NCBI RefSeq assembly: GCF_965363235.1
Contig: NC_134847.1
Span: 49,910,805 to 49,974,804 of the forward strand
Length of the DNA: 64,000 nt
Source: Mytilus galloprovincialis
Lineage: Eukaryota > Mollusca > Bivalvia > Mytilida > Mytilidae
Direction: 5' to 3'
The notes below the pieces were generated by a model. The model ran no database searches, was not told the origin of the DNA, and worked only from the letters and a program-made list of their open reading frames with translations. Made by a program: the position numbers and the translations under genes. Position 1 is the stretch's first letter. Each line of letters starts with the position of its first letter. This document shows, one piece after another, positions 51,186-63,900 of the stretch.

Positions 51186-52489
51186 AAGGACAAAACATGT
51201 ATTTTATTCTATTGTATTTTAATTTTCGAAACGATTTACAATGCATGTTGAAACTTTGTTCTTTATCAATACGTTGCTGTATCGAATAAAAATAATTAAA
51301 ACATATTCAATGACAAATTTGATAACGACATAAACAAACAAAAAATGTATATAATACGTCATTGTTGTAGTACACCTATAAATAAAAACAGATATTTTTG
51401 TAAAGTTTGTGGATATTCGTGGTCGCTAAATTGAAGAATTCACTAAAGGCCAAATTGCAGAAGTTTAAACTTGAAAACCTGCTGACCGTACATATTATTG
51501 AAACAATTCGAAAGAAAGAACTTCCGAGATTCGATAAAACGTTTTTGTAAACAGAAGAGGCAGCACAGAAACACTCCAAACATAAATGAAGAAGGGATGG
51601 CACAGATTGTTATTCCGCACTTCACTACAAAGTTAAATATTTTGCCAACAGCTATTTCGGCCAATTAAAATGTTTAACTATTTGTGTGACTCTTGACTAT
51701 GATACAAACAAACATCTGTTCAAACTCTGTTCAAACTCTCGGATGTCCTATTCAACATCAAACCGCCAGAGCCGTTACTACCTGTTTAACTGATTATTTG
51801 TTGGATAACATATGGTATCCAGCCTTGAAGTAATAAATAAAATAAAGAACTTGAGAGAATATTGAATGCGCATAGACGGTCCGAGTACGAATATAGTCCT
51901 TAGTGTGGACAGTGTGTTACTTGCCAATTTTTGTTATACCCCTTCCAAATTTATTTCTCCATGTTTTATGCCTCATATAGCAAGTTGGGGGGCGAAATGA
52001 CACTGTAAAAAAATTTGGGTCATAAATATTAATGTAAAGTAGTGATTAGGTCCAGCTGAAAAAGGTCAAAAATTAGCACTTCGGAAGCTGTCAAAAGATT
52101 TCAAGACCCCATTAACATAAGATTGTCCATATTTTGAGTTAGAGCTGATGAAGTTTTCTATAATTTTGATATAATTTGTCCCAAAAGTAGTACAACACAC
52201 TGTAAAAATATTATTGAGAAAGCGCAGGTGGGATTTTTTTAATTTTCATTTATTGTCTAAAAGAAATGCACTACGAAATAACTGTGTACTCGGACCAGAC
52301 GACCTTGATTTCATACCATAAATGTAACGTTTTATTGTACATGGTTTTTTTTTCAAACTGATCGAAGTGTTCTGACTATTTTTGAATAAATCACATGTTT
52401 TACATAAAATTGTATATAAGAAATTAACATTGAAAATATTTTAAGATACATCTATTGCAATGATTAAGATTCAAAAATATGTATATGTA
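51186..52489. other. Gene-free stretch
   Basis: Minus-strand frames at 51376-51603 and 51443-51664 overlap and are not gene-like. A direct GTTCAAACTCT repeat lies at 51718-51739. Words around 51890 and 52288 (GAGTACGAATATAG, TACTCGGACCAG) are not explained. Confidence 0.4.
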
Positions 52490-52745
52490 TAAAAAAGAAG
52501 ATGTGGTATGATTGCCAATGAGACAACTATCCACAAGAGACCAAAATGACACAGACATTAACAACTATAGGTCACCGAACGGCCTTCAACAATGAGCAAA
52601 GCCCATACCGTAAAGTCAGCTATAAAAGACCCCGATATGAAAATGTCAAACAATTCAAAAGAGAAAACTAACGGCCTTATTAGTATAAAAAAAATGAACG
52701 AAAAACAAATATGTAACACATAAACAAACTGAATTACAGGCTCCT
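52490..52745 (+). repeat. 'GATGTGGTATGA' repeat, forward copy
   Basis: AAAGAAGATGTGGTATGATT, ATCCACAAGAGACCAAAATG, TAGGTCACCGAACGGCCTTC, AGTCAGCTATAAAAGACCCC and ACAGGCTCCTGACGTG, where it breaks off. Confidence 0.85.
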
Positions 52746-52889
52746 GACGTGAATATTTGACTAGCATATAGTGCGTTGATATTTTAAACTTACCGCTGTA
52801 GTTGTAGCAAGGGTTTGTTATAAAAATAAGAACTTAAAGATAAATATCTCTATACATAAAAGTTTGTATTTTGATTTGTGAGAATAAAG

Positions 52890-53120
52890 ATACATAGATG
52901 TTGTATGATTTGAAATGAGAAAAGTATTCCCGAGAGTTCAAATGATTAAGTCTATATGAAGGTATGTCACAGTATAGTCAGCTATATACATTTTGAAAGA
53001 CGCCGGCATAAAAAATCGGAAACAATTCCATCAAGAAAACTAACGACATAATATATATAATAATACAATTTAAGAAAATTACAAATACGACAGAAATTGC
53101 TTGATCAATGCTGTCAACAC
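52890..53120 (+). repeat. 'GATGTGGTATGA' repeat, old copy
   Basis: GATGTTGTATGATTTGAAAT, CACAGTATAGTCAGCTATA, GAAACAATTCCATCAAGAAA and ACTAACGACATAAT. Strongly diverged. Confidence 0.6.
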
Positions 53121-54340
53121 TGTGTAGTTTAAATCATTAATCTTGACAAACAGTTTGTATTCGGAAGTTTTCTGTTATTTAGAACATCAAATATCCTTAG
53201 TAATGATTAAATACGCACAGTTAGCTTTTAATTAAGAGTGAATAAATGTAAAAATGATTAGTATAGCTTTCGGTCGTGTTGTTCGTTGCTGACAAACAAT
53301 GATTTGTCCCTTAAACGTCCACATGCTATCTATAAAGTCATTTTAAAGGCGTTTACTACACTCATTGTTCAAAAACAAAGATATAATCCCCTTCCCTTTA
53401 TTTTTTTTATATTTTTGTGTTGCTTCTTATTCTATGAGAGAAATTTTGAAGCGATTATAACAGAATTCAAAACATCATAAAACACATACAATACTTTTAT
53501 ACTATTATAGTACATGATAAACCGGATAAAGAGGAGGTAAACGGAATTTTCTTTTTTAACAGACACATCTTCAAATACTGAAAAGAATTTGAATGTATTT
53601 CAAAAATCCTATTTTACGCCCGATATCACCACAAGGATGTGCAACATGGCCATGACTGTGTCATACGCCTTAATTTAGGTATTAATATCCTGTGGAAATA
53701 AGGTGTTTAATTAGGGTTGGTAATCCTTCTCTGTTCGATTGAACAAATTAGGGTACTACAACATTTTCAGATTTTCCTTTAGAGAAGATAAGAATGAATA
53801 TGTTGTCTGTCGCCTTATCATATAATTAGAATTTTACGTGCTTTCTAATCATGCAGCCTTTGGAATGGAATAGATATTATTTGATAGAGATGCGTTCTAT
53901 TCACGAATGGACTGTGTTTACTTGTAAAAGAAAACTACGCTTACAATGTTTATACCGGGAGGGGCGCTCAAATTGTACCTATTTTGACAAGTTTTTCACC
54001 TCTGTTTTTTGTAAGAAAGAAACATAATAAGTTTTCATTATGTGCAGATTTTTTTATTTTATTTACCATTTGCAAATTTCATTTTGATTTCATACAGAAT
54101 CATATAGAAAAATGAGATTTTAGCCTAGCACTAAACGACACAGAATTCTGTAATGAGGAGTATATGAATTGAATACACAAATAATTGATGTATTGTTTTT
54201 CTTCTCTTTATTTTGAGAATAAATTCATAGAGATTGATGCTAAATGTGCATTTTTAAGAAATGAAAGCATGTGACATATTTTAAATGCTCGTTTTGGAAA
54301 TTTTATTTGTTGACGACGATGCATGCGACATTTCGTACAT
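53121..54340. other. Gene-free AT-rich stretch
   Basis: No recognised gene or repeat. Confidence 0.4.
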
Positions 54341-54344
54341 AGAA

Positions 54345-54955
54345 AATTGACAAAGTCGGTATACGTTAGTTGCACGCCAGAGAAACGCTAAGCAGTCGTT
54401 GCATAAGTTTGAAGTACGTCGAAATATTAAGGTAAAACTATACGCTTGGTGAACGCTACAACAAATTTTTAAGCAGCATAAAAATTTTCATCCATCTCAA
54501 GCGTGTGTCTAGCGTATACCTGTACGCTACACGCACGTAATACATATACGCTACAAGCGCTTTGAAAACGCTATAGATAAGTTTGAGACACGTTGTATAC
54601 GCTTTAAGGTCGTTCAACGTTAACTAAAACGTATGCGTGTACAATAGAACGTGCAAGATACGACCGGGGCGAGTCTCAAATATGTTCAAGAAACTTTTTT
54701 CCTTCGTAGCATGCATTCTATCTACGTTAGACAAACGCCAGGCATACGCCAACATTCGTTTTTTGAACGCCCGACAAACGCTTAGGTACGCTTCTCGTAC
54801 GCCCAATACACGCTTATAGCTCGTTGTGCACACGTTACAGATATGATTGGCAGGTTGAATGTATCCAAAATTACTAGCGTGTTGGTAGCGTACATGCTTT
54901 TTTAATACGCCCGGCGTACGTCGGAGCTATACGCTGATGTCTGACGCCGGTATTA
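54345..54955. other. ~600 bp cluster of ACGC/GCGT motifs (CpG-rich)
   Basis: By eye about 25 ACGC or GCGT words occur here, mostly as TACGCT, AACGCT, TACGCC or AACGCC, spaced 10-40 bases apart on both strands in otherwise AT-rich DNA. Similar phrases recur (GCATAAGTTTGAAGTACG near 54401, GATAAGTTTGAGACACG near 54576), so it may be a very degenerate tandem repeat. Two overlapping open frames on opposite strands (54624-54833 and 54637-54819) are by-products of few stops. Function unknown. Confidence 0.6.
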
Positions 54956-56125
54956 CATAACGACTTTAAAATATACAAACACCCAAAAATAAATGTTTTC
55001 TAAGAAAAACTAAAAGACTGTAAAAATGGGTGGATATTGGGTTCTGTAACGTTACATGGGGATATAGAATTAATGATTCGATCCATACAAAAATAAGATA
55101 TTATATTTATCAAATCAACTTTGGAAAAATATATTTGTCGGATGGGAATTTTGGAAAAAACTTTGAAGTACCGTATATAGGTATATGATTTTGAGAAACT
55201 TTATACGTTGAGAGATGTTTATACCGATGTATATATATATATATATATATACATAAACCATTTGTCATATTCATCAGTTTTTTTAACGTTACACACGCTG
55301 TTCCTACAACCTTTATGATTTAAAACAGAATCTTCAAAATTTCCCCCGCACAACAAAAATCAAATGTTGGCAAACACTAACCACTATAAAACAAATTCAG
55401 TATATGTTTTTAATTATGTTTTTATAGCTCTTAGTCATATATTTAGTAATATCTTATTCTAGTATATTTGAGAATTAAAATAACAAAGCTATGTGAACAA
55501 AACGAATGTCCAACATTACATTTTTGAACAACTGTTTTAACTTTTACGTATGTTGATCCTATTTTTCATTCTCTGATCTTCCTGAAACTTGGCGAGAATA
55601 ACGACGTGTGTCGGTTCTTTGTGGCGTTAAAGCCGTTAATTTGCCCAATTGCATTTGACTCTGTGGCTGCATATTGAGCTGGAATAAGAAAAATGTCCAA
55701 CGACGTTTTTCGTTGACTCACCGACTGAAAGTGACTTTTATAAGTAAATACAGCAGGAAATGTCTAAAAACAGCAAGACAATAATAACATCCACCAAAAG
55801 TACAAATATTTGCCTCATTGTTCGTGAGTTCCAAAATTGTACATTGAATTCTATAAAATCTGTCAAAGCAATCAATGCAGACTTTTTACATGATATTTCA
55901 ACAAGTTATTTATAATTTATCAAAACAAAAGTTAGGTACACGAAGAGTACAACATGTCTAGTTTCTTTTTTGTTAACTAATTGTTTGGATCTCAAAGGAA
56001 TGAAATGCTACGAAACATTACAAAACGGTAGTCATTTTGTCCAAACGTCTGAAAACGTCGGAAAATTCGAAAAAAAAACGCTTATTTCCAACGTAAGATG
56101 TATGTGCTTTTTAATTCAATTACTC
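54956..56125. other. Gene-free stretch with a TA microsatellite
   Basis: (TA)n at about 55231-55252. No gene recognised. Confidence 0.5.
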
Positions 56126-56129
56126 GGAA

Positions 56130-56235
56130 AAGAGATTCGATAGTTATCAAAGGTACTAGGATTATAATTTAATACGGCAGACACGCGTTTCGTCTACACA
56201 AGACTAATCAGTGACGCTCAGATAAAAAAAGTTGT
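56130..56235 (-). repeat. Dispersed repeat with ACGCGTTTCGTCTAC core
   Basis: GATAGTTATCAAAGGTACTA, GGATTATAATTTAATACG, CAGACACGCGTTTCGTCTAC and ATCAGTGACGCTCAG. The start alone recurs at about 56478-56508. The forward family members lie at 57690-58145. Confidence 0.7.
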
Positions 56236-56520
56236 GCCAAATGCGACACAGATTAAAATTTACTATTTTATAAATCTTTTTTTCTTCTTTTTTTATTTTC
56301 TTTTTTAGCTTTTATCGATTTATCTATCTCATTACATGAAATTAAATTGGTCAATTGAAAAAAAGAAATGCGTAGCGAAGCTAAAACACTTGTCCATAAA
56401 TAAGAACAACTATTTGTTCAACGAAGTATATTTGACATTTGTTTTCGTCTTGGCTGATATAAGGTTTGTTTTGATTAATAGTTATCAAAGGTACCAGGAT
56501 CAATATGCAAACTCATAAGG

Positions 56521-57685
56521 TTTCAATTATCCGACTTCTGGAAATTGCCTGGGAAATAAGTTTCTAAGTAAACGATACAGAAACGTAAAATGTCGTTGTC
56601 AGGTGAGTAATTTTGTTATCTCCGTATTTTGATGACATCTTGTTTTTAATTTCCACTTCATCTGAATATCATGGACACTTCCTCTTAATTTCGTATTACT
56701 TAATATGTTGCATATTTTGTTGCTTCGTACAGCGTTTTCACACATCGGAAATATATTTATATATGACAAAGCCGTTAGTAAAGTATAACAATGTTAGAGA
56801 ATCTCATTTACTAGAAGTAGGACAAGAAGCTAGGCGGTGTCACAAATTAATAATTACTTCGATTTTTACATCTTAGTTTGTAAAAAAGAACAACGGTTTA
56901 ACGGATTATCTGCTCACATGTTATTGAATGTTACTTCTTTGAATATGTGCTATTTTGAAAAGAGGTAAAAAAAACCCGCCCTAATATTAACATGGAAACC
57001 AACTTTCTTCAACATCAAAAACATATATTGATTTATAAATCGATCACTTTATTTTGCAATACAATGTCGAGTTTTAATGACATGATTATTTGTTGAAAAC
57101 AAATTTGTTCTTGTAGTTTTAGGTGAAAATTTATTCCAAAAGACGAAATAAGCTATAGTTATCGTTTTAACGCTGATGACAAAACTCATAATTATTGTAA
57201 TTAATTCATATATTTTAAGAACGTCAAAGACGAATTCAATGTTATGATTATTTCATATGAAGTAAAGAAAATTATTGTTAAGAAAAAAAACCTGGTTTGC
57301 ATACGTCGATTAACGCTAAAAGAAGAACAATAAAATAACTGTAAGAAGGTGATCATGATCTACGAATTTTCGCGCAGTATATGATTACATATTGTGCATT
57401 TATGAAAAGATTTTAAAGAAATCAATGATAACACAAATTAGATAAAATTGATTGAATGATTTTTTTTTCAATGTTTACATAATCTTACAGTATGACAGCT
57501 GCATATTTTAAGAATATAATGAATGCGTGTTTCTAACGGGACGCAAAATTGTAAATGCCAAAAGATGGAGCAAAACCGCTATTGTTGACACATTTTGGCA
57601 AAATTTTAGCATTTGTTCAAATAAATGTACAAGTGAGTAAAATCATATGTTTAGGGACATAGTGTGCGCTCGTTTACTTCGTACT
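56521..57685. other. Gene-free AT-rich stretch
   Basis: No recognised feature; the 87-codon frame at 56613 is not gene-like. Confidence 0.4.
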
Positions 57686-57689
57686 TTGT

Positions 57690-58145
57690 TTGGCCTTTTA
57701 AACATTTTTTGATTCGAGCGACGAAACGCGCTTCTGGCGTATCTATAAAATTTTAATCCTGGTATCTATGATGAGTTTATTTACAACCACTGAGTCGATG
57801 CCACTTCTGGTGGAGATTTAATTCCCCGAGGGTATTACCAGCTCAGTAGTCAGCACTTTTGTGTTGACTTGAGTTATCATTGATATGTTCATAAAAATAA
57901 ATAAACTGTTAACAAAACTTTGAATTTTTGAAATACTTAGGCTTTTCTACCTCAGAAATAGATTACTTAGCTGTATTTGGCAAAAATTTTCGGAATTTGT
58001 GGTCCTCAATGCTCTTCAACTTCCTACTTTAGTTGGCCTTTTAAACATTTTTTGATTTGGTCGTCACCGATCAGTCTTTTGTAGACGAATCGCGCGTGTG
58101 GCGTTTATATAAAATTTTAACCCTGGTTTCTATGATGAGTCTATT
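57690..58145 (+). repeat. Two units of the GACGAAACGCGC dispersed repeat, ~340 bp apart
   Basis: GGCCTTTTAAACATTTTTTG occurs at 57691 and 58029. It is followed by GACGAAACGCGCTTCTGGCG (57720) and GACGAATCGCGCGTGTGGCG (58083), then TATAAAATTTTAAYCCTGGT and TCTATGATGAGT. Between them lies a conserved-looking block with GGTATTACCAGCTCAGTAGT. Confidence 0.75.
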
Positions 58146-58380
58146 TACGTGTTTAATCCAAACACATTCTGTATGTGCCTGTCACAAGTCGCTAACCTAT
58201 CCTTCAGTGGTTGTTGTTTGTTTTTTGTTTATTGTTTTGTACATATTTTCTGGTTTAAATAATTTAACATTTGTTATTTCGGGGCCTTTATAGCTTGCTA
58301 TACGATATGGCTTTGTTCATTGTTGAAGGCCGAACAATGACATACAGTTTGTAAATATCTACTTCATTTGGTGTCTGGTA
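58146..58380 (-). repeat. 'GATGTGGTATGA' repeat, reverse copy fragment
   Basis: The plus strand shows CTGTATGTGCCTGTCACAAG, CCTTCAGTGGTTGTTGTTTG, GGGGCCTTTATAGCTTGCTA and CATTGTTGAAGGCCGAACAA, the reverse complement of the 3' and middle parts of the reference copy. Confidence 0.75.
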
Positions 58381-59099
58381 GAACAAAAAACAACCGAAAA
58401 AGACCGAACGACAATCAATAATATAAAAAACACAATATAGAAACATGAAGACTAAACAAAACAGTTCCAAACAAAAACAGGGTGTCGTCTAATGTGCACA
58501 GGAAAGCAGGTCCTACTCCGAATGTTGCAATAGTCGTGTTACTACTCATGTACGATCATGTACGATCAAATCGGATATTAAGTCTAATTCGGTAGGTCAC
58601 TTTCGGATAAAAGAAAACCGGATTTTGTTTACACCAATTGGAAAATATCCGTCGCCATCAGTGAAACGGTTATGTAATTACAGTAAAACAACTTATAACT
58701 GCATCAGTAAAATAATCTAAGGAATGATTTCAACTAATCTTATATTTCAACTATTGTTCGCCTCTCATCTTTCAATAACTTAAACTAGTGACTGATTATC
58801 TAGCACATACTATTTATAAATTGCCTTACAATAATTGTGTTTGGTTGGGCCAATTGAGTTGGAAAATGCCAGCATGGTTGCGATGTAACATTTATTTGTA
58901 TTTAGTACTTTATAATGTAATCTGATAGATTCCCACCGAGGATGATAAACTGAACCGTCGCTTGAATAGAAATACATACATGTATTAGAATATTAGTTAA
59001 CTGGCTCCCGAACTGGGACATGCACATTGTACTCTCGAAGCACACATATTTTTATAAAATTTAAACGTGTGTGTGAACACTAAATCCAATGAATGTAAC
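58381..59099. other. Gene-free stretch downstream of the LINE
   Basis: ATGTACGATCATGTACGATC at 58549-58567 is a short direct repeat. Nothing else is recognised. Confidence 0.4.
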
Positions 59100-59348
59100 A
59101 AACAAACAAACAAACAAACAAATAATTTATTAGAGTCTCACCTCTTTAAAACATTTGATATAAAACACAATATAATATGAACAATTTACAAAAGAGCCAC
59201 TCTAAAAAGAGTTATGAGAGACTGTAAAAACACAGATTAAAATACATTTATATTACATCTATAACATATATCAATATATCTTGGCATAAAACACCATACT
59301 ATTAAAAACAATTATACAAAAGAAAACAAACAACATTATATACACTTA

Positions 59349-60068
59349 TTACGAGTATAAAATACACTTTCTTTTAAAAAGTACTTCATGGCAGATTTTG
59401 GCTGTAAAATAACAAACTCTATCGTCATGAAACATAAATAAAAACCTTTCTTCACTACTTAAATTACTAAAACTACTTTCTATATTACATACACTGTTAA
59501 AAAATATCGTTCGCAAATCTGCATATTCTGGGCATTCTAATAAAACATGTTTTTCATCTTCAATTATATTTAAATCATTTTTTCTACAATTAAAACAAAA
59601 CCTTTCATTTACATCTTTACCTTCATATCTGCCAGTTTCAATTTTAATCGGAGCAACACCTGCTCTAAATTGAGCATATGCACTTCTATATTTACCAGGC
59701 ATAGTAATACTTAAATATTTTTCTGTACAATAATTTGATTTAAATAACCTGTAAGTACGTAATTTACTGCTTTCATTAGCTAGTAAATTTAAATGCCAAT
59801 TATTTTGGTACATAATAAATAGTTTGTTTTCAATATCTTTAATAACAGACTTGCTCAAAATACATTCAATATTACAATACTGATTTAGATCAAGTTCTTT
59901 AAACTTTGTATTCACTCTACAGTTCCAATTTTTTACTTTATTAAAACTGATATTATTACTCCAAAGAAAAATTGTCTTATTAAGTCTGCAATTAGACATC
60001 TTATTAAATCGTGACCATGTCCTAAATATGGAAACCCATTGTTTAACAATACATGGTTTCCATCCCAT
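59349..60068 (-). pseudogene. LINE ORF2 C-terminal part
   Basis: 239 codons from MGWKPCIVKQW to EVLFKRKCILYS. It contains PGKYRSAYAQFRAGVAPIKI and a zinc-knuckle-like CFNC-x16-H-x4-C (CFNCRKNDLN … KHVLLECPEY). The first Met is not a start; the frame continues from the RT frame across a one-base insertion. Confidence 0.85.
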
Positions 60069-61200
60069 ATCTCCATAAAGTGCTAAGTTTAGGGGTATAT
60101 CTACCCACTCCCATAAAAAATCTCATAGCCTTATGTTTAACAGCGTTTATACATGAAAATTCTTTAGAACCCCAAATAGAGGCACCATAGTCAATCACTG
60201 ACCATACAATTGAATTGAACAAATTTGTAAATACATCATATTGAAAACCACCATGAGCTTTACATTTTGCTATAAGTAACCCTAATGCCCTATTGGCAGA
60301 TTTGGCAACTGCTTTTGCCATATCCTCATAACTCAAATGTTCGGTTAATAATAAACCTAAATATGTATAATTTGATACTTTATCAACACATTTTCCATTA
60401 AAAACAAAACGAAAATTAGTACATGGCACAGAAGGTGTTCTAAAATGCATAATTTTTGATTTTTCTAGATTAACCTTTATCATGTTTCTATCACACCAAC
60501 ATTCTAAAGTATTCAAAATGATTTGTAATTCACCTTCACTTTCTGTTAAGAAAACTACATCGTCTGCATATAACATTATACACACTTTTTCTTCACCTAT
60601 GCTAATACCAACATTTAACTTTTTGACTTCATCAATTAAATCATTAATGAAAAAATTAAACAATAATAGTGAAATTATACACCCTTGTTTCAAACCAGTA
60701 TTAACAGGGAACCAGTCAGATAAAATGCCATTCAACTTAATACAAGCCTGAACATTATTATACAAAGATTTTAATGCCTTTATCATTTTAGAACTAACAC
60801 CAAGTAACTCTAATTTGCTAAATAACAATGCTCTATTTATAGTATCGTATGCCTTTTCAAAGTCAATAAAAGCAGCATATGTAGACTGTTTACGCAGTTT
60901 TTTAGACTCTATTATACTAGTTATAGACAAAAGGTGATCAATGGTGTTACTATCTTTTCGGAAACCGTTCTGCTCATCATGGATAATATCTGATGCATCA
61001 AACTTTTCTCGCAACCGACAGTCAAGAACACCACAATACAACTTGTAAGTAGCTGGAGCTAAAGTTATTCCACGATATGAAAGAGGATCTCTGGGGTCAG
61101 ACGACGAACATTTCGGTACTGGTACATTTGGTCCATATAACAGGGACCTTTCCCGTATTGTAATACACATTAAACATACGAACTTAAAATGATAAAGCAA
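60043..61200 (-). pseudogene. LINE reverse transcriptase region
   Basis: 385 codons with the RT motifs in order: DPLSYRGITLAPATYKLY (about 38-55), NGFRKDSNTIDHLL (78-91), motif A FIDFEKAYD (111-119), motif B GLKQGCIISLLLFNFFINDL (169-188), motif C YADD (221-224), and TYLGLLL. In motif B a Leu stands where the family nearly always has Pro (…ISP.LFN…), a probable disabling change. Near plus-strand 60088-60090 one extra base in an A-run shifts the end of the frame: removing it in thought gives PNLALYGDMGWKP, joining the next piece. Upstream, near 61135-61140, another shift separates …TGKVPVIWT from the NVPVPKCSSSD block. Confidence 0.9.
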
Positions 61201-61209
61201 TTTGGTTTT

Positions 61210-61469
61210 TCAACACTTCTACTGGTAACTCATCAAGACTGGGCGCCTTCCCATTTTTAGCCTTTTTTTATTACATTAGATATTTCCTCTCTTGTAATTT
61301 CGCAATCCAATAAATAATCACATTTATCTTGATCTTCAGAGTCGACATTTTCAGTAGGCTGTATACAATTTTCTACATTTAACATTGAAGAAAAATCATT
61401 TTTCCATTTATTCAAAACTGAAATTGGATCTGTTGATACCGAACCATCTTCTAATTTTATTTCCTTCAT
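61210..61469 (-). pseudogene. LINE ORF2 segment between endonuclease and RT
   Basis: Codons read VLNKWKNDFSSMLN … CEITREEISNVIKK, then after a shift NGKAPSLDELPVEVLKNQIA, the usual spacer of LINE ORF2 proteins just before the RT. The sequence stops matching to the right of 61480, so the 5' truncation lies there. Confidence 0.8.
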
Positions 61470-61480
61470 GTCACATATTA

Positions 61481-63055
61481 ATACATACTTGAATTAAAAG
61501 GGTGCACAACAGATCAGGGAATTAATTAGCTCTTAAAAAGTCCTATACTGTTTTAGTCAAAGTATTGAGTACCCCTTAATTATAATGTAAGTTAACAGTA
61601 AACATTTTTGTGTCATGAAGTACTTCATCACCCAATTACATTTAAAGAAATATAACCACTAAGACTCACAGATCTGCAAGCAGCTGATCAATTCGAATAA
61701 GTTAATTTATCCATAACCACATCAATCAAACTTCCTTTAAAAAAATTGTGATATATTACTTTGCTGGAAAAGTCTACAATTTTTTAAGTCGAAATATAAC
61801 TTGTAACAATGAAATACGGATTAGGGTTTGTTTGCAAAACGTAATAGATTTGCACCGCAAAAATGTGTCCACAGAGTAATTTTTGCCCTGGGGTTATATG
61901 AACTCTTTTAAAATATTTTTTTTATTATCTAATGGTAATATAAATTAATAGTTATCTGAGGATTCAATTTATATAGTCTGGAGCGTGACAAGTACATTTT
62001 TTAGGTATATATCTGACAAGGCAAAATAATTTACTCCCTAAAAATAGAAGTGGGGCAAATATTTGTTTTGAAAGCATAAACATTCACAGACAAAATGCAA
62101 ATCATTTTACAGATTTTGTTTACAAATTGTTCAAACGCAAATATATTGATATTTGTATTCATGAAAGAGATTGATTGTACGCCTTTTATTTCTACAGAAT
62201 AATTTAAATTTTATATTACGTTGGAGAAATATGTGAAGACATAAAATTGCTATCTAATATAAATGATTCATCATTTTGTTTTTATGTATATGTCTTTTTC
62301 AAATACAATCAATGATCTATTTGTTTCAAACAATATTTCTTTATTATTGTTGAATTGATAAGCCACGAATGCCTTACGCATGTTTCATGTGTCAATGTTC
62401 TTGCAATATTCTAATTTAGATTGTTTTGATAAACACGTACTTTTTGTACTTTTATTTTGCAATAACAAAGTAATCCGTGCAAGAAACATATTTAATGTCT
62501 TTAGTTGACATACCAACGAATTTTACTTTGATCATTCTAGGTTATTGCATTGGTTTAGTATTTTTTTGCGTGTTACAAAAACATGTCTTTTGTGTAAATA
62601 GATATAACAAGATGTAATAATAGTGTCAATGAGACAACTTTCCATCCAAGTCACCATTTGTAAAGTATACTGGTTCAATGTAAGACTATACTTTGACAGT
62701 ATGTTGATTATTCATACTAACTTGTTTTACACTATAAATAAAGACAACAATAGTATACCGCTGTTCGAAAGTCATAAAGACTGTTTAAGACACAATACCA
62801 CTGTAATGAAAATAAATCAATATACACATGTATATATGTGTTAGAAATTATTATCCATTTAAATCATACAAATACAAATGTGTTGCACTTTAGTCCAATT
62901 TCTGCACTACAGTTAGCTGTTACTTATGTTTCTGGATGCTATCTCTGAGATGTATACTCCAAACCCAGTAATTTATACGGTTACGTTTAAAACGGAACCA
63001 ACAAACCCTCTTCACTCGGTTAATCATCATGGAGTATATTATTAGTTACATGGTG
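61481..63055. other. Gene-free AT-rich stretch
   Basis: One diverged 'GATGTGGTATGA'-type fragment lies at about 62605-62695 (GTCAATGAGACAACTTTCCA). No gene. Confidence 0.45.
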
Positions 63056-63063
63056 TGTTATAG

Positions 63064-63169
63064 TGACCTAATACGGTATGTATGGGGTCAGTCAATACCA
63101 TATGGGGTGAGAGCGAAGCTCGAATCACCATATGAAATTTACTGACCCCATATTTATCGTATCAGGTCA
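63064..63169. repeat. 106 bp imperfect palindrome
   Basis: TGACCTAATACGGTATGTAT + GGGGTCAGT at left pairs with ACTGACCCCATATTTATCGT + ATCAGGTCA at right. The centre is GAGAGCGAAGCTCGAATC between CCATATGGGGTG and CACCATATG. Arms of about 45-50 bases with several mismatches. Confidence 0.85.
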
Positions 63170-63289
63170 TTAGCACATCGTGTAACGAATTTATATTACC
63201 GACTATCTTCACATGTGGTTTTTTTAATAGCGGTCTATCAAAGTGACCAAGTCTTTAATACTTAGTATTAAGATCCTACTTCCATTTGT

Positions 63290-63900
63290 AGATACAGAAA
63301 ACAAATGCCAACAATAACAACTTTTTAGCTTGAAATTTGTTTTTATGAATTTATTTCTATCTATCATTACATATATCAATTTCTTCGTCTGTTGAACATG
63401 TTGAATTCTTTCATATTTCTCTTTGTTTTGTTTTGAAAGGGAAGTAACTCCGTTATGCCAATTATAACAACTTGTTAGCTTTGATTATGTTATATGAACT
63501 TATTTCAACCTTTCATTATCAATTTCTTCGTCTGTCGAATCCTTTTAGATTTGTCCTCATCACCGTGTTGTTTTTATAAAGGGTTGTGTTATCTTTTTTG
63601 TTTTGAAAGGGAAGTAACTCCTTACTAACCTCATATGGTAACTAACCATGTATGGTAACTAACCCATATTCAAATATACATAGTCACCACGTGTAGTCAT
63701 TTAACCAATCATATCTCTACAAATATATAGGACGTAAGATAAGTGTCACATATGACCTTACCGTATTCTTTTTGCCGAATGCATATTCCTGTCGTTTCTT
63801 TGTTTGGCTGGGTTAATTATAACGAAGTATATATATGTGTCATATATGATGGTATGCTCCTTTTGCCGAGAACATATTCCATTCGTTTCCTTGTTTTTGA
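63290..63900. repeat. Two short tandem duplications
   Basis: First, AAYAACAACTTKTTAGCTT … TCAATTTCTTCGTCTGT and TTTTGTTTTGAAAGGGAAGT recur about 165 bases apart between 63300 and 63620. Second, TTTTGCCGARNRCATATTCC with following CGTTTCYTTGTTT occurs near 63769 and 63860. Both are diverged copies. Confidence 0.7.

Larger units (their letters stand above)
59100..61480 (-). mobile_element. Non-LTR retrotransposon (LINE), 5'-truncated, broken
   Basis: It runs right to left: end of the endonuclease-RT linker (61469-61257), reverse transcriptase (61200-60043), C-terminal zinc-knuckle region (60068-59349), 3' untranslated region with the hairpin ACTCT-TTTT-AGAGT (plus strand 59201-59214), AATAAATTATTTG and a (TTTG)n tail (plus-strand ACAAACAA at 59100-59122). 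Three frames must be joined, so it is inactive. The endonuclease is absent. It belongs to the same family as the fragment at 17880-19515. Confidence 0.9.

Noticed and set aside
54624..54833. Overlapping frames in the ACGC cluster as a small gene
   Set aside because: Frames on both strands are open at once, as expected where CpG-rich words reduce stop codons.
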